Assembly (NCBI GenBank): GCA_913030825.1
Contig: CAJWCU010000005.1
Coordinates: 145,997-209,996, forward strand
Direction of reading: 5' to 3'
Origin: an uncultured Rhodospirillaceae bacterium
GTDB taxonomy: Bacteria > Pseudomonadota > Alphaproteobacteria > Rhodospirillales > Casp-alpha2
Length of the DNA: 64,000 bases
Shown: piece by piece, positions 45,030-52,914 of the stretch
Position numbering within the stretch: position 1 is the stretch's first letter
Layout: each line of letters starts with the position of its first letter
Program-made: the position numbers and the translations under genes
The notes under the pieces: model-generated
The model's database searches: none
Told to the model about the DNA's origin: nothing
What the model saw: only the letters and a program-made list of their open reading frames with translations

Positions 45030-46121
45030 TCAGTCGTCGCCGCCGGATGCCTTCGCGCTGGCCTCGTCGAGCCAGATCGAATGGTGTTCATGCGCCCAGT
45101 TCACATCGACCTGCCCCGAGGTCATGGCGTCCAACGCGCCTTCCATGCCGAGCGAGCCGATATAGATATGGCCGATCACCACGGCGATCAGGACCAACGC
45201 GACGATGCCGTGCCAGAGCAGGGCCAGTTGCGTTTCCTGCAACGGCGTGAGCACGGTCGGCAGGTCGAAACCGACCAGGTTCAGGATCGCAAAGGTCCCG
45301 GCGAAGGGATGGATCTCGAAGGGGAACAGCAGGCAGATGCCGGAGAACGCGATCGACCCGCCGCCCAGGATCACCGCCCAGAAGATGATCTTCTGCCCGG
45401 CGTTGAACTTGCCCGCCGGCGGATGCAGCCCCTTGGAGAACAGCCCACCGCCCAGGGCCAACCACTTCAGGTCGTTCAGGTTCGGGATGTTGTGACGCAT
45501 CCAGAGCACCAGCATCAGGACGACGCCGATCATGAAGGCGAAGGCGATGTAGTTATGGGCGTATTTTCCGAGGGCCGTCATGGTCGCGAAGGCCGAAGGC
45601 CCGATGACCGGCAGCAGGATGATCTTGCCGTAGAGCAGGTTCAGCCCGGTCAACGCCAAGACGATGAAGGACACCGCGGTCAGCCAATGGGTGAAGCGTT
45701 CAAGGGCGTTGAACCGTTCGATAGTCCGCCCCGACGGCCCGGCGTCGATGCGGATGCGCCCACGGAAAGCGAAGAACAGAGCCACCGCGACGACGGCCGC
45801 CAGCAGAACCCACCCGCCCCAGACAGAAAGTGGGCCGTTACGGAACGCCCGCAGGTTGTCGCCTTCGGATTGCACCAGGGTCCCCGCTTTCGGGTCGGGC
45901 AATCCCGTGGTGCCTTGGATCCCGTGGCGCACGGCGCGCCACATTTCCGACGTACTGCCGACCGCGCCCAGATGCGTCGGCAGGCCTTGGGATTGGGCGG
46001 CCGGCGTGTTCGATTGCGCGGCAGCTTGGCCGGCGGCGGCCGTCAGCACGACAACGGCGGCAAACAGCGCGAGGCAAAAGCCGGTGATGTGGATCAGAAT
46101 GGAAAGACGGGAACGGTTCAT
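45030..46121 (-). CDS. Formate dehydrogenase cytochrome b subunit (gamma)
   Basis: A 363-residue inner membrane protein. A signal-like segment is at 8-35, a periplasmic stretch follows, and then about five transmembrane helices start near residue 100. FNALERFTHWLTAVSFIVLAL opens the cytochrome b561-type core, and further histidines in HNYIAF, LLWHGIV and VIGHIYIG are heme b ligand candidates. It passes electrons from the FdhAB subunits to quinone. Like other FDH gamma subunits of this group it has an N-terminal extension. Confidence 0.93.
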   Translation of the reverse strand: MNRSRLSILIHITGFCLALFAAVVVLTAAAGQAAAQSNTPAAQSQGLPTHLGAVGSTSEMWRAVRHGIQGTTGLPDPKAGTLVQSEGDNLRAFRNGPLSVWGGWVLLAAVVAVALFFAFRGRIRIDAGPSGRTIERFNALERFTHWLTAVSFIVLALTGLNLLYGKIILLPVIGPSAFATMTALGKYAHNYIAFAFMIGVVLMLVLWMRHNIPNLNDLKWLALGGGLFSKGLHPPAGKFNAGQKIIFWAVILGGGSIAFSGICLLFPFEIHPFAGTFAILNLVGFDLPTVLTPLQETQLALLWHGIVALVLIAVVIGHIYIGSLGMEGALDAMTSGQVDVNWAHEHHSIWLDEASAKASGGDD

Positions 46122-46201
46122 CTTGGTAACCCCCGATTGATAGAAGTGCCGTTGATATCGCCGGATACAGGATCGCCGGCCATTACGATATGAGCGGCGG
46201 G

Positions 46202-46507
46202 TCATTGACCGCCTTGTTTGAGCACCCGGTCGCCGAGCATCTTGGGTGGGCCGCCGACTGGGACGCCCCCGGTCGGCGCGCCGCCGAACTGCAGTCCGGC
46301 GCCGCCGGCCTGGAGCGACGCGCGCCGGTCCAATTGGGCCCGAACCTCGGCAGCGAGCGCGGGCTCCTGCTTTCCGAGATAGGTGCCTTTTTCATAGAGC
46401 AGAGGGCGGCCTTGTTCCTCGGCCCGGCAGCCGGTGAGCATCGCCAAGGCGACAAGGATAAGGATCGCGCCAACGCGAGGGCCGCGAAGAACTTCAGATC
46501 TGGTCAT
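46202..46507 (-). CDS. Putative lipoprotein in the formate dehydrogenase operon
   Basis: A 101-residue protein with a lipoprotein signal: basic start, hydrophobic GAILILVALAM and lipobox LTGC at about residues 24-27. The mature part is short and Gly/Pro rich (FGGAPTGGVPVGGPPKMLGD). It lies between the iron-sulfur and cytochrome b subunit genes on the same strand, so a role in assembly or anchoring of the complex is possible. I do not recognise the family. The ATG at 46507 is used; one at 46519 is an alternative. Confidence 0.65.
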   Translation of the reverse strand: MTRSEVLRGPRVGAILILVALAMLTGCRAEEQGRPLLYEKGTYLGKQEPALAAEVRAQLDRRASLQAGGAGLQFGGAPTGGVPVGGPPKMLGDRVLKQGGQ

Positions 46508-46656
46508 GGCCGGGTCCATTCGTTGGAATCGATTTGAATGATCCGTTGCCGGCACCGGACCGCGGCCCGTTGCGGACCGTGCGAAGAAAAAAGAGGTGGC
46601 GCCAAGGGAGAATGCACGGCGCCACCTCATTAAGGTACCAGCAAATCAAACCGGCG

Positions 46657-47253
46657 TTAGGAACCGGCTTTGGGGCTGTATGCAGAGCCCCAACCCCAAG
46701 CGCCCGACCCGAATCCTCGGGCAACGACACGCTCGCGGTAGATGTTGGAGACAAGGTCTCCGTCCCCACCGAGGAGAGCCTTGGTGGAACACATTTCGGC
46801 GCACAACGGCAGCCTGCCTTCGGCAAGCCGGTTGCGGCCGTATTTCTGGAATTCGGCGGCGGAGTTGTCTTCCTCCGGACCGCCGGCGCAGAAGGTACAC
46901 TTGTCCATCTTGCCCCGGCTGCCGAAGTTGCCGGCCTGCGGGTACTGCGGCGCCCCGAACGGGCAGGCGAAGAAGCAGTAACCGCAGCCGATGCAGAGGT
47001 CCTTGGAATGCAGGACCACGCCTTCTTCCGTCTGATAGATACAGTCCACCGGGCAGACCGCGATGCAGGGTGCGTCGGAGCAATGCATGCAGGCAACGGA
47101 GATGGACCGCTGTCCCGCCTTGCCGTCGTTGATGGTGACGACGCGGCGGCGATTGATGCCCCAGGGCACCTCGTGTTCGTTCTTACACGCCGTGGCGCAG
47201 GCGTTGCAGGCGATGCAGCGCTCGGCGTCACAAAGAAACTTCATACGAGCCAT
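46657..47253 (-). CDS. Formate dehydrogenase iron-sulfur subunit (beta)
   Basis: A 198-residue ferredoxin-like subunit with four [4Fe-4S] clusters: C13/16/19/23, C55/58/63/67, C87/90/93/97 and C119/122/151/155. It wires the catalytic subunit to the cytochrome b subunit. There is no C-terminal membrane anchor, unlike E. coli FdnH, so it is probably carried out with the Tat-exported alpha subunit. It is 14 bp downstream of the alpha subunit gene. Confidence 0.95.
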   Translation of the reverse strand: MARMKFLCDAERCIACNACATACKNEHEVPWGINRRRVVTINDGKAGQRSISVACMHCSDAPCIAVCPVDCIYQTEEGVVLHSKDLCIGCGYCFFACPFGAPQYPQAGNFGSRGKMDKCTFCAGGPEEDNSAAEFQKYGRNRLAEGRLPLCAEMCSTKALLGGDGDLVSNIYRERVVARGFGSGAWGWGSAYSPKAGS

Positions 47254-47267
47254 GGTCTATCTCCTCC

Positions 47268-50141
47268 TCAAGCCTTCGAGACGCGGCACAGCGACGCTTT
47301 GTTTTCTTGAATGTTCGTCACTGAATCGTAGCCATAGGTGAGCACGGCGTTGGCGGGACCGCCGACGACGTAAGGACCCGTGCCTTCCGGATACCGGTCG
47401 GTGATGTCCTTGCCCTGCATCTTTTCGCCCCAGTGATAGGGCATCCAGGTGACACCGGGCGCGACGGCTTCCGTTACCTTCGCCTTGACGACGATTTCGC
47501 CGCCTTCGGGTCCTTCGACCTTCACCTCGTCTCCATTGCGGATGCTCATGTTGTTGGCATCGCGCGGGTTGAGCATGATGAAGGCTTCCGGCGCCAGTTC
47601 GGCGAGCCACGGGTTGGCGCGGGACTTGGCCCCTCCGCCTTCGTGCTCAACGACGCTGCCCGAGGTCAGAACGAGCGGATAATCCTTGGCGAAGTCCTGC
47701 TTCTGGATGCTCTCGTACTGGATCGGGATGCGGTACATGCGGCCGTCGCGATAGGTCGGATAGTCGCCGACCAAGTCGCGACGCGGCGTGTACAGCGGCT
47801 CGCGGTGGATCGGAATGGGATCCGGGAAACCCCAGACCTCGGCCCGAGCCTTGGCGTTGCCGAAGGGCGCACAACCGTGCTTGATCGCGACGCGTTGGAT
47901 ACCGCCCGACAGGTCGGTCTTCCAGTTGGTCTTGTCGCCGGCGATGCTCTCGATCGTCTTGCGTTCTTCGTCGGTCAGGTCCTTGTCCCAGCCGAGCTTC
48001 TTCAGGGCGGCCATGGTGAACTCGGGATAACCGTCCTTGATCTCAGAGCCGGCGGGATAGGAGCCTTCGGCCAACAGGTTGACGCCGTTGCGTTCCACCC
48101 CGAACCGCGCCCGGAAGGCAAGACCGCCTTCGGCCACCGGCATGGACGGATCGTACAGGTTGGGCGTGCCCGGGTGTTTCATTTCCGGCGTGCCCCAGCA
48201 CGGCCACGGCAGGCAGTAGTATTCGCCGTCGCAGGGACCGCCGTTGGCCTTCAACGTTGTTTTGTCGAAGGTCGCCTGGTTCTGCATGTGCAGGCGCAGA
48301 CGCTCCGGCGATTGGCCGGTATACCCGATGGTCCAGAAGCCGCGGTTCATTTCACGGAGAATGTCCTCGATCAGCGGCTCCTCGCCGTTGACCTTGATGT
48401 TCTTGAACAGCTCCTTCTCGAACCCGAACTTCTTGGCGAACAGGTACATGATCGTGTGGTCGGGTTTGGATTCGAAGATCGGATCGACGATCTTTTCCCG
48501 CCATTGAACCGACCGGTTGGACGCGGTGATCGAGCCATAGGTCTCGAACTGCGAACAGGCCGGCAGGATATAGGTGTTGTTCTTACGCTCGCCCATGATC
48601 GCCGACATCGGCACGTAGGGGTCGACCACCACCAGCAACTCGAGCTTGGTGAAGGCGTCCCACTGCGTATTCAGGCGGGTCAGCGAGTTGACCGAATGGC
48701 CCCAGAACACCATCGCCCGCATGTTGTCGGGCTGTTCGATCTGGTCTTTCGGCATCAACACCTGTTCGTACCAGCGCGACACCGGGGTGCCGGCGGATTC
48801 CATCAGCTTCTTGTTGTGGAACCGCTTCAGGAGATAGTCGTAATCGACGTCCCAGACACGGGCCCAATGCTTCCACGAGCCGGTCTTCAGGCCGTAGTAA
48901 CCGGGCAGGGTGTGGCAGAGCACGCCCATGTCGGTCGCACCCTGGACGTTGTCATGGCCGCGGAAGATGTTCGTGCCGCCGCCGGACTTGCCCATGTTGC
49001 CGAGGGCAAGCTGCAGAATGCAGAGTGCGCGGGTGTTGTTGTTGCCGATGGTGTGCTGCGTGATGCCCAGCGTCCAGGTCAGAACACCCGGGCGGTTGTT
49101 GGCCAACAGGCGGGCGACCCGCTTGAGCTGGGAGCCCGGCACGCCGGACACGCGTTCGACCTCTTCCGGATTCCACTTGCGCACTTCCTCGCGGATTTTG
49201 TCCATGCCGTAAACGCGCTGGTTGATGAATTCCTTATCTTCCCAGCCGTTTTCGAGGATGTGATAGAGGATGCCCCAGATCACCGCGATGTCGGTGCCCG
49301 GACGCAGCTGGATATGCTCGTTGGCATGGGCCGCCGTCCGCGTGAAGCGGGGATCGACGACGATGAAGGGAGCGTTGTTCTGCTCCTTCGCCTTGAGGAT
49401 ATGCAGCATCGAGACCGGATGCGCTTCCGCCGGGTTGCCGCCGAAAGTGATGATCGACTTCGACTTGTGCATGTCCGGGAAGCTGTTGGTCATGGCGCCG
49501 TAGCCCCAGGTGTTGGCGACACCCGCGACCGTGGTCGAATGACAGATACGCGCCTGGTGGTCGACGTTGTTCGAGCCCCAGAAGGCGGCGTATTTGCGGA
49601 ACAGATAGGCCTGTTCGTTGCCGACCTTGGCGGAGCCCAGCCAGTACACGGAATCCGGGCCGGATTCTTTCCGGATTTTCAGCATCTGGTCGCCGATCTC
49701 ATTGATCGCCTGATCCCAGCTGAGCCGTTTCCATTTCCCGTCGACCAGCTTCATCGGGTACTTCACGCGGCGCGGCGCCATCGCTTCTTCACGCGACGCG
49801 GCCCCCTTGGCGCAATACCCGCCGTTGTTGATCGGGCTGTCGAAGGCCGGTTCCTGACCGATCCACAAGCCGTCCTTGACCTCGGCCTTGATCGTGCAGC
49901 CGACGGCGCAGAACGTGCAGACCGACAGGACCTCCTTGATCTTTCCGCCCATCGAGGCCGCCTGGACCTCGGTGTTCTTGACCATTGAAATGGGCAGGGT
50001 CGCCGCCAACGCGGCCCCCCCGGCGGCGTAACCGGACCGCTTCAGGAACGTGCGGCGGTTGACCGCGCCCGCCGACATGGCGTCCAGAGCCTTAGAGACC
50101 CGGGCCTTGGTCGACGTGCCTTCCGATTTCTTGATAAGCAT
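47268..50141 (-). CDS. Tat-exported formate dehydrogenase catalytic subunit (molybdopterin, cysteine form)
   Basis: A 957-residue molybdopterin oxidoreductase. The twin-arginine signal NRRTFLKRSGYAAGG is at 28-42, so the mature enzyme is periplasmic. The [4Fe-4S] ligands are C75, C78, C82 and C110. The metal ligand is Cys200 followed by His201 in ARICHSTTVAG, where E. coli FdnG has selenocysteine. The bis-MGD region and C-terminal domain (WMPYHWGEKMQGKDITDRY) are complete. It oxidises formate to CO2 and feeds quinone through the beta and cytochrome b subunits. GGGAGAAAG provides the ribosome site. Confidence 0.96.
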   Translation of the reverse strand: MLIKKSEGTSTKARVSKALDAMSAGAVNRRTFLKRSGYAAGGAALAATLPISMVKNTEVQAASMGGKIKEVLSVCTFCAVGCTIKAEVKDGLWIGQEPAFDSPINNGGYCAKGAASREEAMAPRRVKYPMKLVDGKWKRLSWDQAINEIGDQMLKIRKESGPDSVYWLGSAKVGNEQAYLFRKYAAFWGSNNVDHQARICHSTTVAGVANTWGYGAMTNSFPDMHKSKSIITFGGNPAEAHPVSMLHILKAKEQNNAPFIVVDPRFTRTAAHANEHIQLRPGTDIAVIWGILYHILENGWEDKEFINQRVYGMDKIREEVRKWNPEEVERVSGVPGSQLKRVARLLANNRPGVLTWTLGITQHTIGNNNTRALCILQLALGNMGKSGGGTNIFRGHDNVQGATDMGVLCHTLPGYYGLKTGSWKHWARVWDVDYDYLLKRFHNKKLMESAGTPVSRWYEQVLMPKDQIEQPDNMRAMVFWGHSVNSLTRLNTQWDAFTKLELLVVVDPYVPMSAIMGERKNNTYILPACSQFETYGSITASNRSVQWREKIVDPIFESKPDHTIMYLFAKKFGFEKELFKNIKVNGEEPLIEDILREMNRGFWTIGYTGQSPERLRLHMQNQATFDKTTLKANGGPCDGEYYCLPWPCWGTPEMKHPGTPNLYDPSMPVAEGGLAFRARFGVERNGVNLLAEGSYPAGSEIKDGYPEFTMAALKKLGWDKDLTDEERKTIESIAGDKTNWKTDLSGGIQRVAIKHGCAPFGNAKARAEVWGFPDPIPIHREPLYTPRRDLVGDYPTYRDGRMYRIPIQYESIQKQDFAKDYPLVLTSGSVVEHEGGGAKSRANPWLAELAPEAFIMLNPRDANNMSIRNGDEVKVEGPEGGEIVVKAKVTEAVAPGVTWMPYHWGEKMQGKDITDRYPEGTGPYVVGGPANAVLTYGYDSVTNIQENKASLCRVSKA

Positions 50142-50162
50142 GTCTTTCTCCCAATATGCGGA

Positions 50163-50363
50163 TTACATCCGCGCCAGCGCGTAGTAGCGCTTGACGTGTT
50201 CGGTTTCCCGGTAGCCCGCCGCGGCCGTGCCGCTCGCGGTCGGCACCTTGGCAGCCGCCGGTTTTCCGGCGAGGCCGACGGCGGCGCCGGTCGCTACCGC
50301 GCCCAGGCCCGCCATCTGCAGAAAGCGGCGGCGGTCGGCGCTGGTCTTCGTCTTGTCCTTCAT
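50163..50363 (-). CDS. Small Tat-signal protein of formate dehydrogenase operons
   Basis: A 66-residue protein with the twin-arginine motif DRRRFLQMAGLGAVATGAA and a short mature tail ending YRETEHVKRYYALARM. This matches the small 'formate dehydrogenase region Tat target' family that precedes FdhA genes. Its role is unknown but it is consistently linked to periplasmic FDH. It is 21 bp upstream of the alpha subunit gene. Confidence 0.9.
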   Translation of the reverse strand: MKDKTKTSADRRRFLQMAGLGAVATGAAVGLAGKPAAAKVPTASGTAAAGYRETEHVKRYYALARM

Positions 50364-50442
50364 TGGCAAAACCTCCTGTTTCCTCTGTTCCTTCGGGCCC
50401 ATCGCCCAAGTCGTCGATCTGCCGTTTCTTGTTCTTGGCATG

Positions 50443-51396
50443 TCACTGCAGCGCGGCGCGGGCACGGATACCCGCCGCCGCCAAATCCTGGGGGCGGCCG
50501 ATCAGCCGCTCCGCATGCGTATAGACCCGCAGGCTGTCGCCGCGGCCGAGCGCGACGACCGTCAATCCGGCCTCCTCGGCAAGCCGCAAGGCCAGCGCGG
50601 TCGGGGCTGAAATCGTCACCAGAAGCGACGCCCCTGCGGCCATCGCCTTCTGCGCCATTTCATAGGAGCAGCGGCTGGTCGCGACGATGAAACCGTCGCC
50701 CAGGCCACGGCCGTCGGCGGCCATGGCGCCGATCAATTTGTCCATCGCGTTGTGGCGACCGACATCCTCGCGCACGAGGTTCACCGTACCGTCGGCCTGA
50801 ACCCGGGCGGCGGCGTGCAGCGAGCGCATCCGGCCGTTCATCACCTGCATCGCAGGAAGCATATCGAGGGCGCGCACCACCGCGTCGACCGAGACGGGGG
50901 CACCGCCCGGGACCGTCCGCACCGCGCGGACCGCTTCGTCCAGGCTATCGACACCGCACAGACCGCAACCGGTCCGGCCGGCGAGGTTGCGCCGCCGGTC
51001 CTTCAACGCGGCGAAGCGGCGCGACGAAATGGAAAGATGAACGGCAATGCCCTTGTCCGTTTCCTGGAACTGGATTTCGCGGACTTCGCGGGGATGTTCG
51101 ACGATGCCTTCGCTCAGCGAGAAGCCCAACGCGAAATCGCCGAGGTCGGCGGGGGTCGACATCATCACGGCGTGGGACACGCCGTTGTAGACCAGCGCGA
51201 CGGGCACTTCCTCGGCGATACAGTCGGTCGTTTCTTCGCAGCGGCCGCTGGCCCATTTGCGGGCCCCGGCGGAAACCGACACGGCCAATGCCGGCGGCTC
51301 GTCCCGCAAGACCGCGCAGAGATCACCGGAACCCGTCATTTCATCGATGTCCTCCGCACGAAGCGGGACATCGTCGTCCTTGGATTTGGTCGCCAT
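50443..51396 (-). CDS. fdhD: Formate dehydrogenase accessory sulfurtransferase FdhD
   Basis: A 317-residue protein that passes sulfur to the molybdenum cofactor of formate dehydrogenases. The sulfur-relay loop is TGCGLCG with C144 and C147. VREDVGRHNAMDKLIGA and TSRCSYEMAQKA are FdhD signatures. The TTG at 51414 is an alternative start. The gene may serve both formate dehydrogenases in this window, since no second copy is seen. Confidence 0.95.
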   Translation of the reverse strand: MATKSKDDDVPLRAEDIDEMTGSGDLCAVLRDEPPALAVSVSAGARKWASGRCEETTDCIAEEVPVALVYNGVSHAVMMSTPADLGDFALGFSLSEGIVEHPREVREIQFQETDKGIAVHLSISSRRFAALKDRRRNLAGRTGCGLCGVDSLDEAVRAVRTVPGGAPVSVDAVVRALDMLPAMQVMNGRMRSLHAAARVQADGTVNLVREDVGRHNAMDKLIGAMAADGRGLGDGFIVATSRCSYEMAQKAMAAGASLLVTISAPTALALRLAEEAGLTVVALGRGDSLRVYTHAERLIGRPQDLAAAGIRARAALQ

Positions 51397-51455
51397 TCGG
51401 CTTCTTTCTCCCAACGAAACTCGGCCGAAATGCGTTGTTTACGTCTTTACGTAAA

Positions 51456-51474
51456 TTTCGACACAAAACGCATA
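51456..51474. promoter_or_regulatory. Motif shared by two formate dehydrogenase promoter regions (copy 1)
   Basis: TTTCGACACAAAACGCATA lies upstream of fdhD. A 17-of-19 match, TTTTGACACAAAACACATA, lies at 52804-52822 upstream of the ferredoxin gene. A palindrome TTTACG-N6-CGTAAA (about 51438-51455) is adjacent to this copy. It may be a binding site for a local regulator. Confidence 0.4.
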
Positions 51475-51569
51475 GTAAGGAAGATTAGAAAAGCCGCAAC
51501 ATGTTCGTTCCGACATAACGCCCCGGCATCGCAAGGCATACGACGCCATGATGGGCGGACACCGCGCGG

Positions 51570-52175
51570 TCAGCGGTAGTGCGCGACCTCGCGCTCGAGA
51601 AACAACTGAGCGAACCGCCCCGCGGCGGCATAGAAAGGCCGCCCCTCTTCCGCCGCGACGGCTTGGGCGAAGGTCGGCATCCAGGGCTTCACATGCTTAC
51701 GGAAGAACACGGCCGCCTGTTCGGCGTCGGCGCCCCGCCCCAGTCGGCCCGCGATCAGGCCGGCCATGACCTCGCTGATCGCCGAAATATGGTCTTCCGG
51801 CTCCAACTCGCCCTCGCGTTTGGCGATGCCCAGGATCGCCAGATCCTCGCGCAGGTCCACCAACGCCTGACCGAAATGCGAACCCGATCGATGCACCGCG
51901 GCATAGGGCGAGGTATCGGCTTTCTCCGTCGAATAAATGAACAACTCGCCGTATTCCGTCTCGACGGCATCGGGCGACGCGCCCCGCGCAGCCGCGGCGA
52001 GCGCCGCGACGGCACTCCCCAGCGGGCTGTCGTCGCCTTCGAATTCCGACAGAAAATCAATCGTTTCCTTGCCCGGCGGCGCCTTGAACAGATGCCCGAT
52101 CAAGGTATAGGCCTCGGCCCGCTCCTGGTCTTCGTCGCTGATCATGGCTGCCCCCTCGGCAGGTGACGGGCTCAT
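51570..52175 (-). CDS. TorD/DmsD-like molybdoenzyme chaperone
   Basis: A 201-residue all-helical protein. EAYTLIGHLFKAPP at the start, TEYGELFIYSTEKADTSPYA in the middle and HVKPWMPTFAQAVA near the end match TorD-family chaperones, which hold the Tat substrate until cofactor insertion. The start at 52175 overlaps the DUF3306 gene stop by ATGA; an internal ATG at 52145 with a GAGGGGG site would give 191 residues. The likely client is the Tat-exported FDH alpha subunit. Confidence 0.85.
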   Translation of the reverse strand: MSPSPAEGAAMISDEDQERAEAYTLIGHLFKAPPGKETIDFLSEFEGDDSPLGSAVAALAAAARGASPDAVETEYGELFIYSTEKADTSPYAAVHRSGSHFGQALVDLREDLAILGIAKREGELEPEDHISAISEVMAGLIAGRLGRGADAEQAAVFFRKHVKPWMPTFAQAVAAEEGRPFYAAAGRFAQLFLEREVAHYR

Positions 52176-52738
52176 CCGCTGCGCTCCCTCTCCGTTTCGG
52201 TCGGGACCGCCTCCGCCCCCTCATTGGCCTCAGACGACAAGTCTTCCGACGACGCATTCTCGATCGCTTGCGGCTCCGCATCCGAGAGGTCCGCCTCGCC
52301 GGACCTGGCCACTTCATCTTCCGGCGCGTCCTGCTCGGGGTCCGGCGCGGCATCGGTTCGGCCATCGTCCTTCAGCGCCTTGTCGAGCATGTCCTTGGCG
52401 ACTTCCGTCGCCTGCACGAGAAACGAGACATGCTCCGGATCGTAATCGTTCAGGCCATCCAGGTTCGCGTAGACGGGATCGCTGCGCCACAATTTGCGAA
52501 GCGCCAGGTTCTTGAGGTCCTCCGGCACGCCCTCGCGCATGAACATGGAAAAATCGGATTCCGCATCCAGGCTGTCGATATCCGGCAGGTCCTCGGGCGG
52601 CTCGGCGCGAGCCTCGCCCGCCACAGGCTCCGTGGGCTCGACACGCGCCGCCGTTTCCGTTGCCTCGGATGGCGCCTGAGCCAGCTTTCGCTCGGACCAC
52701 TTCGCCAAACGATTGGTTTCATTATAATTTGTCGCCAT
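52172..52738 (-). CDS. DUF3306 protein of the formate dehydrogenase cluster
   Basis: A 188-residue acidic protein. RLAKWSERKLA at the start, LPDIDSLDAESDFSMFM near residue 52 and the DGLNDYDPEHVS block near 95 match DUF3306, which is almost always found in FDH gene clusters. The C-terminal third is a low-complexity Glu/Ala/Ser tail. The role is unknown; it is probably an assembly factor. GGAGGG precedes the ATG. Confidence 0.85.
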   Translation of the reverse strand: MATNYNETNRLAKWSERKLAQAPSEATETAARVEPTEPVAGEARAEPPEDLPDIDSLDAESDFSMFMREGVPEDLKNLALRKLWRSDPVYANLDGLNDYDPEHVSFLVQATEVAKDMLDKALKDDGRTDAAPDPEQDAPEDEVARSGEADLSDAEPQAIENASSEDLSSEANEGAEAVPTETERERSG

Positions 52739-52803
52739 TCGGCACCCTCCCCGGGCCGGGCCGATGCCCCTAAGCCCATCGCGAACGAGCGTATATTATT
52801 ACG

Positions 52804-52822
52804 TTTTGACACAAAACACATA
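52804..52822 (+). promoter_or_regulatory. Motif shared by two formate dehydrogenase promoter regions (copy 2), with possible -35 box
   Basis: TTTTGACACAAAACACATA is the second copy of the motif near 51456. Here it includes TTGACA, and 17 nt later CATAAC could serve as a -10 box, so it may also be the promoter of the downstream ferredoxin gene. It lies between the divergent DUF3306 and ferredoxin genes. Confidence 0.4.
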
Positions 52823-52914
52823 AAAATGCATAACTTCGTAAGTGTTTGAGTATCATTACCGATCCGTGGCGAAGCGGCCGGATCGGGCAGATCAGTACCC
52901 GGGAAGGCAATTTT

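Noticed and set aside
49520..49560. Selenocysteine codon in the formate dehydrogenase catalytic subunits
   Set aside because: Both catalytic subunits encode Cys followed by His at the metal-ligand position, and neither frame has an internal TGA.
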